NCBI GenBank assembly: GCA_037893225.1 | Contig: JAZGUH010000529.1 | Coordinates: 62,001-126,000 of the forward strand | Reading direction: 5' to 3' | Length of the DNA stretch: 64,000 bases | Origin: Hippasteria phrygiana | Lineage: Eukaryota; Echinodermata; Asteroidea; Valvatida; Goniasteridae | Part shown: positions 31,697 through 43,136 of the stretch, one piece after another | Position numbering within the stretch: position 1 is the stretch's first letter | Layout of the letters: each line of letters begins with the position of its first letter | Program-made: the position numbers and the translations under genes | Notes under the pieces: model-generated | Database searches by the model: none | What the model saw: only the letters and a program-made list of their open reading frames with translations | What the model was told of the DNA's origin: nothing

Positions 31697-32770
31697 AGCG
31701 AGGGACTGTGATATTTTCCGAGGCCGAAGGCCGAGGGAAATAGGACCCTCTTCTGATCAGTCCATGGAGGCTTCCTCCATGGTCAGTCACAGGCGCTAGG
31801 CAGTTGTATATTCGAGTCTCAGCAACGGTCCTTTCACAAGCCCAGTCAGAAGTGCTTTCATAAAGCCAGTCACAAGTAACTGGATGAACAATGACAAAGG
31901 AATGCCTTTGTCACAGCTCATTTGAATAGCTTGTGATTGGATCAATTGAAGCTGAATTATGTGTATAAAATAGCTCATAATATAACTCCTGAATGTTTCA
32001 CTGATAATTTTACCAGAGTTTTTGAACGACATACTCATAATACAAGGGTCAGTGAATACAATTTTGTTGTTCCTGCTACATCTGGTTTATCAAGTGTTAC
32101 TTTTTTTAATACAGCTGTCAAACACTGGAATGACTTGCCCTCTAATATAAAGAGCACTGCTAGTTTTTTATTATTTAAAAAAATTGTGAAGTGTCACCTG
32201 TCTGACCAAGGTAAATCCAGGGAAATAAACCCTGCAATTGGTCATTGACGATTGATGTTTATAGTTTTATTCTTGACATGGTTGATGCTGAAGTTATATG
32301 GGTAACTACAGGGGTTTCTTTATTGTGATGGGGATTCTTTTTGATAGTCTTTTCTGAATATGCATCTGATTTAAATCGCAATTTTAAATGTATTTGATAT
32401 GAACTTGTTGAAATTTGATAGTCAACTAAGTTAATTGTTGTATTGACTTTCATTTTTATATTTTTAATTACCCTGTTTTTTGTTTTTGTTTTTAAGTAGA
32501 CATACATGTATTTGTCCTTTATGTTGGGACCCCAATGGAAATAAGCCTGTAAAATTTGCTTTTTTGGGTTATCCCAGGTTAAATCAACTGTCTTTTTTTG
32601 TTTATTGTGCTTATTTTTATCTGTATTGTTAATGAGTCGGTTGAAACTTGAATAAATCAAATCAAAAGGACTGGAGGGCTTGTGATGGACTTGCAGGGAC
32701 TTGTGAAAGGACTTGCGGGGACTCGAATACAACTCTGGTCACAGGCCCGAGGTGGGGGGGGGGGGGGGGG
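31697..32770. repeat. Dispersed repeat interrupted by a LINE tail
   Basis: 31800-31937 and 32666-32750 correspond to one continuous repeat seen uninterrupted (opposite orientation for the first part) at 58378-58605. Shared words are AATCACAAGCTATTCAAATG, AAAGGCATTCC, CAGTTACTTGTGAC, CTTTATGAAAG and ACTTGCAGGGACT. The LINE at 31938-32665 sits between the halves. A G23-type run follows at about 32753-32774. Confidence 0.75.
31937..32665 (+). mobile_element. 5'-truncated LINE (C-terminal ORF2 and 3' UTR)
   Basis: An open frame (31937-32248) reads LKLNYVYKIAHNITPECFTD, FERHTHNTRVSEYNFVVP, FFNTAVKHWNDLPSNIK and FLLFKKIVKCHL. This is the characteristic C-terminal region after reverse transcriptase in many non-LTR retrotransposons (trailing R....Y..P....GL...SF......WN.LP..I). 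A 3' UTR follows and ends AATAAATCAAATCAAA at about 32650-32665. Heavy 5' truncation is the usual result of target-primed reverse transcription. Confidence 0.82.
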
Positions 32771-33882
32771 GGGCACGTGCACTAGTGACCGAATTACGCC
32801 AGTCCATATGTGTTTCATAAGCATGACACCTCTGTCCAAAATATAAAATACGAAAAGAAACTTTTCAGAGTTTTGTAATTTAATTCAACAATTAACTAAT
32901 CAGAAATTCAACAATAAACAATTCAACAATTAAAGGAATGCTTTTAGTTTCCCTGTACTCAGTGTTTGAGCAAATTGCTGTTCACATTTCACATCATAAG
33001 TATAATAGTAACGTAGTCTTGGACAGATCCAAAATCTGATCGCGCTGTTGGCCTGTGCATTGCAACTTATCGCGCTGCCTGTGCAGTGCAACTGCAAAAA
33101 TACAATAGTAACGTCTTGGAACCGAGACTACAAGTACTTGCGTACCGCGTACGCTCTTTGTGATCATGAATATTAAACGCCACACATCCGTGAAAGTTGT
33201 AGTTGAGGGCGCTGTTTGAGGGGTGCACCCACAGACATAAATAACACACTAAATAAACTCCCATTGACCTAATAGTGTAAAGTCCATCAACTTCACAGTG
33301 AAAAAAAAATCCTTATCTAAGATTCTTTGTTTTTTGTGACACAACTGGAAATTATAGTTTGAATCTTAATCTGTCAAATTCTTTTAAATTTTTGGCAGGT
33401 CAGCAGATGAGAATTTTTGCTAATTGTCCCCAGAGAGTACCACCCCCCGAAAATGTGGTTTTTCCCAAACCGGGTAGAAGCCATTTTTCATACAGCATCC
33501 CCTTCACTTGCCAAGCTAAATAGCACAAATTTTAAAGCCAAAATGTATCAAGTCTTCACAAAAGTTGAAGCACAGAACCCATAGCTGATCATAATTACAC
33601 AATCTATCAATTGCATGACCCCCAAAAATGTATTATTCCAAAAAAGTTGTGGGTTTACAATTTATGCTAATCAGTTTGGCGCAGCCATTTTGGCCTATTT
33701 TGTGAGCCTGTGTTATCATTTTACTTTTTTTGAGTTGCCGCCCCCAAACGACCCAACACTAGCGTTCGATTTGCCTCATTTCGTGGCTTCCCCGCGGTGT
33801 AACCCCCATGTTTATAGTGTAAGCTAATCGAACGCACCCGTTATTAGTGAATCCCACGTGACCGTGTTTCAGCCAACCAGGA
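32736..33882. repeat. Dispersed repeat (copy with filled insertion site)
   Basis: Same order of words as 25078-25870, with an additional segment at 33005-33140 containing GTCTTGGACAGATCCAAAATC and AACGTCTTGGAACCGAGAC, related to 62998-63105. It is interrupted at 33883 by a 1.1 kb TIR element. No coding exon was recognised. Confidence 0.7.
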
Positions 33883-34992
33883 CATATGAATTTGTTGTGT
33901 TCACTTAAGCTCAAACCTCTGTGCGGGGCCCATTTCCGGGCGAAAATCCGCGTAAAATGACCCTTTTTTTCGACGTTTCGGGTCATAGTTTGATAACCAT
34001 GCGGTCTTTTTCACCGGGTTAAACGGTTCTATACGATTTAACTCTTTGTCGTTCTCATGATATATATACATATATTTTATCTTGAAAAAAATCCACGTAC
34101 TTTCGGCTTTGAAAATGTGAACTTTTCATCATTTGTCTGTGTAAACGCACCGATTGAGCGCCCTCGCGTCGACTCTTTTGACTGTAACTCCTTACTGGAG
34201 TATCGAATCGTACGGGGTTAAACGGAATCGAATAGCTTAGATCCTCCTCTTTCCTTACATGTAAAACCTGTTATGATTGGTTGAAAAACACCTACGTACT
34301 TTTCACAAAGAAAAAAGTGGCCAATGACAACTTTCGATCGATAAGGCATTGTTCGAGACTTGCATCGATTTACCATTGCTTACCACGCGTTACATGATCT
34401 TGGACTCTGCTCATCACCCGTTTTACAAGACAGATTTTCTTCGATTTTACTGTAACTAAGACATTTAAAAACTATCCATTTGTGAATCAGTTATCTGGCA
34501 TTAAAACTGTGTTCTTTTGAGGAGTTAATTTCATTTTGAAATAATGTAAATTTGGAACTGAATACTGTTCATTCAAGGCAGCTACAGAAATTATGTGATG
34601 CAAAGAACGTACACTTGTTTATTGGGCCGTACCATTTTGTATGTGGGGAGTATATATATGCATGTACACCCACATACGTATGTCTTTTCCAAAATAATTG
34701 AGATTATGTGTTGTTTAGAAAATTAAACAATTACTAAACTTAACTATATCTTTGTTTCCTACTTGCAGCTATAAACCAGTGCCTGTGTTTATGCATGCCC
34801 TCGTGCAAAGATGTTTTGTTTTACCCATTTTGTGAATGGAGTGTGCCGGGCCACATTTCAGGGCCGAACGCACAGCTACACAGGACCAGCGTTAATCCAA
34901 TTTAATAACCATAGACCTCTGTATTATACTCTACGCGCCAGATTTAAACTGTGAAATTAAGTGAACAAAAGTGGGGTTAACAAATTCATATG
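33883..34992. mobile_element. 1.1 kb TIR element inserted in a dispersed repeat
   Basis: The left end CATATGAATTTGTT then GTTCACTTAA is inverted at the right end (TTAAGTGAACAAAA, then TTAACAAATTCATATG ending 34992). The flanks CCAACCAGGA and TAAAGAACCAG join directly in the empty copy at 25831-25850. The interior is AT-rich and non-coding, with GGGTTAAACGG words at 34016 and 34218. Confidence 0.88.
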
Positions 34993-35340
34993 TAAAGAAC
35001 CAGTAAAAGGTGTGTTATAAAAAAGGAACTCAAGCCCGTTCATTCACACGTTAAGCTCTAACCAAATAGGACATCGTCACATCTTGTGCATGTGCATAAT
35101 ATCCCGTGTACGCCCGTGCGCATGTACATGTTTAGGAGTGATATTCAAATTTCCTGATGCATGCATGATGTCGTTTTGGTTGTTCTCGAACAGTGCTTTC
35201 CCTATCACTCGAGCGCTGGAAACACGGGTCACATAAATTTCATTTACCCACCAGACAGCAAAAGAAAAAAGACTCTTTTAACCCTAACCATGCTAAATGC
35301 AACAGAAATGGATACGCCACTGCTGCTAAATCATTGTCTG

Positions 35341-35888
35341 CCACCTCGCGCCTGCTGCAACTGTATAATCCCTGCGAGGGATCATTGTTACAGTATAAAA
35401 CCGGCAATCGCGGACCTCCTATTGTACGTCCCTCTTTTGTCTGTACTTGTAGCTTTTTCCGAACATGTCCCATAGGTCTGTACACCGAAATCTCGCGACG
35501 ACTTGGCCCAGGTCCTCGGGGTCATTGTTATCCCTCACCCCACATTGTCCCAAGTCCTCTAACGTATAGCTTAACCTGCTCACACCAGGGCCCAATTTCA
35601 TGGCTCTGCTAACCACAGCTTTCTGTGCTTACGATCACCATTTTGTGCTAACAGCGCTGGCGGAAAAATTCTGCGCTAATCCTGTAATAAGCGCAAAATT
35701 CCCCACTAACGCGTGAAATACGCTTGCCGTAACCACAACATTTTCTGCTACAGTAAGCAGAGCCATGAAATTGGCCCCTGGCAAGGCGGATGTACACAAC
35801 TTTTGACCTCTTTATCCCGATCCATTAAGCCACGCCCCTTGACGTATTGTTCAATTACAGCCTGACGAAGCAAACGTCCGTCACGTTT
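35341..35888 (+). repeat. Direct repeat, copy 1, containing a MITE
   Basis: It begins CCACCTCGCGCCTGCTGCAA and ends CAAACGTCCGTCACGTTT, matching 37797-38390 in order and orientation with small indels. Both copies contain the MITE (35586-35781 here). Copies flank a LINE fragment like long direct repeats. A diverged inverted relative is at 27835-28100. Confidence 0.88.
35586..35781. mobile_element. MITE with CAGGGCCCAATTTCATGGC ends, copy 1
   Basis: CAGGGCCCAATTTCATGGCT then CTGCT at the left is inverted at the right as AGCAGAGCCATGAAATTGG then CCCCTG. The length is about 196 bp and it is non-coding. The second copy at 38038 carries an extra 40 bp in the interior. Confidence 0.9.
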
Positions 35889-37640
35889 TTAATCAAGACA
35901 GCAATGGATCTATTCTCTTAATTGAAGCTGACTGTCTAGAGCGCTGGAAGGAGCATTTCAGCCAGCTCCTGAACCACCCTCCAGTACCCCTAGACCTATC
36001 ACTGATGACCACAGCAGACAGCACAATGTCATCAAACCCTGACTGCAGCACCACTTCTGTTTCCCCGTATGAGGTCAAGGCAGCCTTAAAACTTCTAAAA
36101 AATGGGAAGGCCCCTGGAATCTGCTCCATCATCACCGCGGAGATGCTGAAGGCGGGTGGGGACTGTCTCATCCAGTGGCTCACATGTATCATCAATCAAG
36201 TGTAGGTTCATGAGCAGCTACCAGAAGACTGGACACGTGGAATAATACTCCCTTTTTGGAAGCACAAAGGTGACCACCTTGTCTGTAGTATTAAACCATA
36301 CAGGCATCACACTCCTGTCCATACCGGGCAAAATATTCACCCGCATTTTACTAACTAGAGCCCTCCCAGCCATCAGAAGCAAAAGGCGTCTTCAACAGGC
36401 AGGCTTTATGCCTGGCCGCTCCACTGCTGACCACATCTCCGCCCTCCGTCTCATCATTAAAAAAGGCCCCCGAATTACGTAAGGACCGCCACTTGTTTAT
36501 TGCTTTTATCGATATCAAAGCCGCCTTTGATACAGTGGACCATGCCTCCCTGTGGAAGATCCTGAAGATCCTCGGTGTCCCACCTAAGATCTCCACTCTT
36601 CTCCATCCAGAGGCTCTACAGTACTGCCGAGAGCTGTGTCCGTGTCAACGGTAAGACCTCCGAGAGGTTCCCTATCAACAGTGGAGTTCGACAAGGCTGT
36701 GTCGCCGCACCTGATCTCTTAAACTGTGTCATTGACTACCTGATGACAAAGGTGTGTGAGCATGTCCCAGGGGTGTTTTTCGGCAATTACACCCTTGCCG
36801 ACTTAGAATACGCAGATGACACAATATTGCTGTGCACTACCATCGAATAACTGAGTACTGCTTTGACCATCTATCAAGAGGAGGCAAGGAAGCTAGGCCT
36901 AAAGGTTAACTGGACTAAGACCAAGCTCATGCAGATAGGGAACGGACCCGCCCTACATCCGCTTATGATTGATGAGAAACCGGTTGAATTTGTTGACTCC
37001 TTTTGCTATCTGGGCTCGACCATTACAAACACTGGCAATATGAAGACAAAGGTCGATAGGAGACGCGGCGTGGCAGCTGGAGTGATGCGGGCGCTCTGGC
37101 GCCCCTTGTGGCAACACAGCTGCATCTCACAGAAGACAAAACTACGCATCTATAACACTGCAGTGCTACGTGTCTTACTGTATGGTGCAGAGTCATGGCC
37201 CCTTAGCAAGACTCTAGCCAGCAGGATCGATGGCTTTGACAGCAGAGCACTGAGGACAACTGAGAACATCCGGTGGTATGAGCATATCCCCAACACGGTG
37301 GTTCGAGAGCGGACCCATCAACCACCTGCTTGCAGTATCGCTGCACAGCGTCGAGTCCGTTGGCTTGGCCATATCCTCCGCTTACCACCGCAACATCCCA
37401 CTCGTGCAATTCTGGATTTTGATCCTAAAACTGTCGGATGGAAACGACCTCGGGAAGCTCCTCGTACTCGATGGCTAGACGTGCTTGACCGTGATCTACA
37501 GCTGATCGACTCCTCTTTAGCAGAAGCTAATACTCTTGCTACTGACCGCCAGCGTTGACGGATGTTGATTCAACTAGTTGGCTCTACGCACCGCACCAGT
37601 AGTGGTGCAATGCAAGAGACAGATTGATTGATTGAGATGT
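35889..37640 (+). pseudogene. LINE (RTE-like) reverse transcriptase, multiply frameshifted
   Basis: Pieces in different frames together read as a non-LTR reverse transcriptase: KAALKLLKNGKAPGICSI, MLKAGGDCLIQWL; FINAGV-like FPINSGVRQGCVAAPDLLN; LADLEYADDTILLCTT (catalytic Y-A-D-D); LGLKVNWTKTKLMQI, FVDSFCYLGSTI; and the trailing RRVRWLGHILRLPPQHPTRA, PRTRWLDVLDRDLQ. There is a stop after CIINQV (36205), frame changes near 36290, 36480 and 36590, and a TAA after TTIE (36850). No endonuclease is present. It ends in a short ATTGATTGATTGA tail at 37623-37636, as RTE-type elements often do. Confidence 0.88.
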
Positions 37641-37796
37641 CAGGGAATCCAAATCTATTGAAATATATAAAAAGCTCAACTTGATCATCAATATCTATTA
37701 TCGGTTTAGGGGGACACTGCTAAACAGTAGCGTATCCAGCTTTTTGTGCCAGGGAGGGCAAACAACGTCTGAATCGTCTTAAAACCGTCGCAAAAA

Positions 37797-38390
37797 CCAC
37801 CTCGCGCCTGCTGCAACTGTATAATCCCTGCGAGAGATATTGTTACAGTATAAAACCGGCATTCGCGGACCTCCTATTGTCCCTCTTTTGTTTGTACTTG
37901 TAGCTTTTTCCGAACATGTCCCATAGGTCTGTACACCGAAATCTCGCGAGGACTCGGCCCAGGTCCTCGGGGGTCATTGTTATCCCTCACCCCCATTATC
38001 CCAAGTTCCTATCGTATAGCTTAACCTGCTCACACACCAGGGCCCAATTTCATGGCTCTGCTGACCACAGCTTTCTGTGCTTACGATCACCATTTTGCGC
38101 TAACAGCGCTAGCGGAAAAATTCTGCGCTAACCCTGTAATAAGCGCAGAATCCTTAGTTTGGGATGTACGCATGTTCAGCAGCCAAAATTCCCCGCCAAC
38201 GCGTGAAATACGCTTGCCGTAACCACAACATTTTCAGCTACAGTTAGCAGAGCCATGAAATTGGGCCCTGGCAAGGCGGATTTACACAACTTTTCACTTC
38301 TTTATCCCGATCCATTAAGCCCCGCCCCTTGACGTATTGTCCAATTACAGCCTAGCCTGACGAAGCAAACGTCCGTCACGTTTGTTGGAC
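37797..38390 (+). repeat. Direct repeat, copy 2, containing a MITE
   Basis: Starts CCACCTCGCGCCTGCTGCAA and continues with TGTAGCTTTTTCCGAACATG and ACACCGAAATCTCGCGAGG as in copy 1. It carries the second MITE and ends at the CAAACGTCCGTCACGTTT word. With copy 1 it brackets the LINE fragment. Confidence 0.88.
38038..38271. mobile_element. MITE with CAGGGCCCAATTTCATGGC ends, copy 2
   Basis: Same ends as 35586-35781. The interior includes an additional stretch GAATCCTTAGTTTGGGATG to CATGTTCAGCAGCC. It is 234 bp and non-coding. Confidence 0.9.
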
Positions 38391-39180
38391 TTTTATGGTC
38401 AATGATTTGATTGGTCGCTGCGTAAACGGACGGAGCTTAATGTATCGGTCTTTTGGCGGTCTCGCAGGTCGGGATGACGCGACGGAGGATGTCATTTCTC
38501 AATAGAAAATGTTGGGGTGGAACACCCAAAAAATGTAGTGGATGCCTGGGAACTGTCTGACATTCACAAATGCCGCGCAAGTAACATCTTATTGTTTTCA
38601 TTCGTCTTGACCGCCCTTTTCATCTTTGTTCAAGATGTTATAGGCGTGAGAAGGCACCAAGACTTCACCCACAGCCGATGGCCCCAAATAACTGATGGCT
38701 CGCCAATTAAACTGCTCATGTATTGATAAACTATACCATACATTGTACTACACTCGGTTCGACTTCCGAAATAAAACAAATTCTAGCAAAGGTTATTTTC
38801 AAGCTGGATAAATTCATTTTAATAAAACGCAAAGCGAAATATACAAGTAGGCCTACGTCAAGTATTGCAATCATTACGAGTTGCTGGTGGTTAATCCATT
38901 GGGCGGTTTCAGGTGCATTTATATAAATCTCTTCGAAATTAATCTCACTGAAAGAAAACAAGCTTGCAAAATGGCACAAGCCATATGAATACTAACTGGC
39001 AATTAGAAAACTCACACTTCAAACTGTCTAATAAATAAAGTCAAACTTGAAAAAACTGTTTTAAATCTGTACATGAAGTTGTAAATTGACAACATTAAAG
39101 CACAACATTTAAAAAGAACAAGAAAAAATCTTTAAAAACTTCTTAATAGGGAGTACCTAAACTTGTTTAACAACCAACCA
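38391..39180. other. Unexplained non-coding stretch
   Basis: No recognisable exon, TIR or array. It is AT-rich after 38700. It may be intergenic between the convergent acid phosphatase and death-domain genes. Confidence 0.4.
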
Positions 39181-39999
39181 AATGTTTTATTGCACATAAT
39201 ATACATTTTTTAGTTCATTAAAATTTAAAATGTGAAATCCAGTTTTATAACAAAGACATTTGTACAAGCATCAGTAAAACAACACAGAATTGTTCTTTCA
39301 TGTGCAATAGATGCATTTTTAGAAAATATTACAAATTTGTTTGCTTCAAAACTCCTTAAATAGTTAAATGAGCATGGCTACTTGAATCCCAATTACGTCT
39401 ATCACCTGGAATACATGTAGACATTTTGCACTGTATAATCCTAGAAAATGTAGGTGCTTCCTTGTAATAATTTTGCACTTACTGATTTTAAAATGTGCCT
39501 AAATGATAATTAATTGATATGAGCAAAACTACCATTTCAAAGGTATTTTTGTCCTCGAACACCTATTTCCAAAGAGGTATTTACTATGTATCAGCAGAGC
39601 TCCCCAATGAAATTCCATTTTACCAAAATAAGTGCCAGTAAGGGCTTACAAACGAGCGAAACTAGCCAAGAAAAACAAGTTGCTGTTTCTTAACGATTAG
39701 AACAGTAGAAAGTCAACAACTGAACGCATCATAATCGCCCTTTTGCAAAATATTAAACAAACAATTCATTCAAAACTTTGGTAAAATATCATTAACTATC
39801 ATTAAAATGTTTCAAGGTTGTTCCTTATCAGCTGCTAGAAGTGACTCTGAGCAAACAAAGAAAATACGCACACAATATTTCTCCGACCAATATTTCTCCT
39901 GACAAAATTTCTCCTGAAGAGAACAGTGTTTACACTCATATTGTAGACAGCACATTTTCCTGGTAAGATACACAGTTTTCCCTTAAATGATGTGTATTG

Positions 40000-40430
40000 G
40001 AAATGTGTCACTTGTTTTCTTATAAAATCGTCAAACAAACCACAATGGAAACTGACCAGGTATTTTGAATGAATTTTCAAGGTGAACAAAGAAAACTGGC
40101 AGGAGCAGGATTTGAACGTGCAACCTCCGAAATACCATACCAGCGCTCTACCAACTGAGCTATCTTGCCCTATGTTGCCGGTCTCCCAAATTGTGGGTGT
40201 CTTTGTTCGGGGTGCTCGTTAGAAGTCATAAACCCATAATGTCGTATAGCCACGGATCACACCCAATTTTACGATACAACCTGGGAAGCGACACTGGGGA
40301 CCACTCAATGAGGATACAATTTTTTTTTAAACTTATATCGTCAAACAAAACACAATGGAAACTGAATAGGTAATTTCAAAGGAATCCCACTCTTGCCAGT
40401 TTTCTTTGTTCACTTTGAAAATTCACTCGT
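40000..40430 (-). mobile_element. Composite SINE, copy 2
   Basis: The tRNA-like part on the - strand is about 40097-40169: A box TAGCTCAGTTGG, and B box degenerate (TTGCACGTTCAAATCC). The leader (TTGAGTGGTCCCCAGTGTCG ... GACCGGCAACATAGG) and the tail (TTTTCTTTGTTCACCTTGAA ... TTGTGGTTTGTTTGACGA) are the same as at 18.3 and 57.8 kb. A second tail-like stretch lies in inverted position at 40385-40430. Confidence 0.82.
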
Positions 40431-41099
40431 TCCCGTATGTAGAGTTAAAACTCCTCTGACAGATTGACCTCTGGATGTTTGATACCAACTCCAACATTAC
40501 AATTATTATAACACCTCATCCACAGATTATGTCTCTTGATTGGATTAAAACGTGTCACATGGTATTGCCTATTTTTGTACTTATTTGAAACCCACTCCCC
40601 AAAAGATTATCCCAGTCAAAAAGGACTCGACTACCACTATCTATAATATCTAGACATTACGCAGTCTATGCATTACTTGTTTTAAATTCCAAGTGGCATG
40701 GTTGGTACACAAGTGAAATTTTGTATTCAAAATCATTTTATCAGGCGGATATCTCACAGATTTCTGTAATCCAAATAAAATAAATGCAGGTAAACACCTA
40801 ATTCATTTTTATAACCTGTAGATGAGGTGTTATGAAGCACTGTTTTCATTGGCTGTGCTTGGGGAAAACAAAACACTCTCAAGGAGGCTCGTATGTGACA
40901 ATTTAAATTAATAAGAATATTTCAATGCATATTTTGTCATATTTTCTTCTTAGAAATCCTGTGTAGGAATGTTATGGAAAAGTGCAGTAGTTTGTAAATG
41001 TCCATTAGACCTTCACTTCTATCATTTCTTTATGATGCATACTAGTTGTACAAGTGCAGGTGGGTGCTAGAAGCCTTTCAAGTACACGATTGGTAATCA

Positions 41100-41540
41100 T
41101 CCAATTTTTTTTTTACTAAATTATTACGAAATACCAAGTTAATAGTAGTCTCAATCCTGGCAAATAATGGCACCAGGTGTGCTGTCGTTGTCAAGAAAAG
41201 TGGAAATTTATATCGTTTTCCAACGATTTCCAGTTGGAAATCATTGGAAAACTGCCCTGTAGCCTTTAGTCAAGGCGCACATGGCTACCCGGACGAGTGG
41301 CGTGCCCTGGACATGCTGGCATTTGGGACGCGTCCAGGTAACCACGCGCGCCTTGACTAAAGGCTATCATCCACCCGATGGTTGAAAACGAGCGCAGTTT
41401 TTCCCACGTTTTTTTCTACCATCCAACAATGCAAAACTTTGAACAGGTCAGTGGAACGATATTTCCTGTAAAATACTAACCCCCAAATCCGCCCATTTCT
41501 GAAAATTGCAACAATGACCAATCATGTACACTACCTTTAA
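41100..41540. repeat. Inverted-duplicate repeat, copy 1 (partner at 61805-62240)
   Basis: Words in order: AATAGTAGTCTCAATC, GCACCAGGTGTGCTGTCGTT, GTCAAGAAAAGTGGAAATTT, then a nested hairpin, then GGTTGAAAACGAGC, AACTTTGAACAGGTCAGTGG, AATCCGCCCATTTCTGAAAA and CAACAATGACCAATCATG. The same words occur in reverse complement at 61805-62240, 20.5 kb away. Confidence 0.88.
41260..41366. mobile_element. Small TIR hairpin, TAGCCTTTAGTCAAGGCGC
   Basis: TAGCCTTTAGTCAAGGCGC at the left is inverted at the right (GCGCGCCTTGACTAAAGGCTA). The interior has GGCTACCCGGACGAGTGGCG and CCAGGTAACCACGCG, partially pairing. The same hairpin is in the partner repeat at 61976-62093. Confidence 0.85.
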
Positions 41541-42523
41541 CATGGAGTGTTATTGGTCAATGCATACACTTTACTGCACACTGACAAAAGCAGAATAAGC
41601 AAGGGTGTCACGTCTATGCCATATTTGCAATTTTAATACTTTGAAACAAGTATAAAAGATATACTGTCCGGGCTCTTAAAAAAGAATATTCTGCTAAATA
41701 TTTTCTTCTTACATGTTTTATTTTATTTTATTTTGGGAAGGTGTGATTCTCCAAAACAAATGTGTTTACTCTTGGTTGCTTTTACGCATCTAATGCACAA
41801 AAAGATATGCTTGAATTATTGTCAGGCCTCAAATAATTCAACATCTGTAAAGTATGCTTGAATCAGTTTACAGCACACCCATGCAAAATCCATCTGATTT
41901 ATATAGTGTTTGTATAATATGCCAGTTAAGGGCGAAACCCCATATATTGAATATGCAAAATAATAACTCAATAACTAAAGTGAACTATTTTTGTATTGCT
42001 TGAAAAATAGCAATTTTAAGGACAAAATATTTTGGGGCGTGAAACTCGAAAAGAGTACGGGCAGTATATCTATTAATTTTAAAGGGAGAATAAATCTCTT
42101 TTAAAAAGGCCTTCCTCATGCATGCATTTTGATGCATTTGTTTGTGGATATCGGCGACTGTTAACTTTTGACAACTGTACATCTGGGCACTATGTAGTTT
42201 GGATCTGAAATCAACATTTTGTTTTAGTTTATCATGGGAAAAGGTTGACATCCAGTAAAATGGTATTAGGCAGAAAACTTGCCAGTTTTACAACTGGTAG
42301 TCACTTAAACTTTTGAGTTTCTTGGACATTTATGCTTGTATTTGCGAGGCATTCGGGTGCTTTTCAAGTACTGCTAAACTGAAATACGCTTGGATGAATG
42401 ACGTGATATGAGAGATTCGTTGACCATGAAAAAGAAAAACTCTGGAGGAACTGCTTAGTGGGACACTGTATTCTGAATCACTCCCACTCTAGATCTGGTC
42501 CTTGTCTCGTACTTATGAAGCAT

Positions 42524-42646
42524 TTAGTTACCATCTAGATTGTCTGCAATGTCATCCATACCACTGCCCCGTAGAGCCTTCTTTAAGACTGACAGGGTAG
42601 CTCGTTCATCATGCCTCTGGCTCCATAGCGACAGCATCTGTTGAAT
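42524..42646 (-). CDS. Death-domain protein, last coding exon
   Basis: On the - strand, after TATCTGACAG, the phase-0 exon reads IQQMLSLWSQRHDERATLSV then LKKALRGSGMDDIADNLDGN and a TAA. The pattern LL..W......ATL..L..AL...G..DIA..L is the second half (helices 4-6) of a death domain, as in ankyrins, FADD or THOC1. It completes the first half at 55410-55589; both exon borders are phase 0. The intron between them is 12.8 kb and carries two LINEs. Death domains mediate homotypic protein interactions; the binding partner is unknown. Confidence 0.85.
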   Translation of the reverse strand: MQQMLSLWSQRHDERATLSVLKKALRGSGMDDIADNLDGN

Positions 42647-42705
42647 CTGTCAGATATATCACATAGAATACAACTATCATATAATATTTATGATTTGTTT
42701 TCTTC

Positions 42706-42792
42706 AAAATAAACAAAGACAACTAGCAGGAGTGAGATTTGACGCTCCAACCACCAAATTACAGTAATGGTGCTCTAACAACTTACCCTTTC
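42706..42792 (-). mobile_element. Degenerate SINE fragment
   Basis: AACTAGCAGGAGTGAGATTTGA and GCTCTAACAACTTACCC match, with many substitutions, the B-box and A-box ends of the - strand SINE copies at 40 and 56 kb. It begins 60 bp upstream of the death-domain exon. Confidence 0.5.
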
Positions 42793-43136
42793 TTACACAT
42801 GATCCCTGCATGCAATACAACATTATGGGTGAGTATCAAAGTTCATCTGTAATGGTATTTTGATCGCAGTGAATGTTTAAACTTCTCCACACGATTTCCG
42901 CATCTGAAAGTTTTGTCTGGTTTTGGGATGACATGAAACAAGGTCACAGATTCTCCATCTGGGCTAACCTGTTAATAAAGACTGGAGTTCTTGGTTTCAA
43001 AATTTCAGGTACAGAAAATACTGTGCTGTGATAAAAAGCATAAACAGCTACTTGGCATTATGTGTTTATAATATCCAACTAGCCATCCCCCTTCCTCCCC
43101 CCCCCCCCCCATCCTCCACCGAACAAGGATACTGAC

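Larger units (their letters stand above)
39186..42523 (-). other. Probable 3' UTR / downstream region of the death-domain gene
   Basis: AT-rich sequence lies below the TAA at 42524. AATAAA on the - strand occurs three times in overlap at 41717-41732, about 0.8 kb after the stop, and again at 39186-39191. Either could be the polyadenylation signal. Two repeats interrupt it: a composite SINE (40000-40430) and a palindrome-bearing repeat (41100-41540). The extent is inference. Confidence 0.4.

Noticed and set aside
35161..35616. Overlapping ORFs of 65-139 codons
   Set aside because: They cross a dispersed direct repeat and have no domain; the second repeat copy does not preserve the frames.
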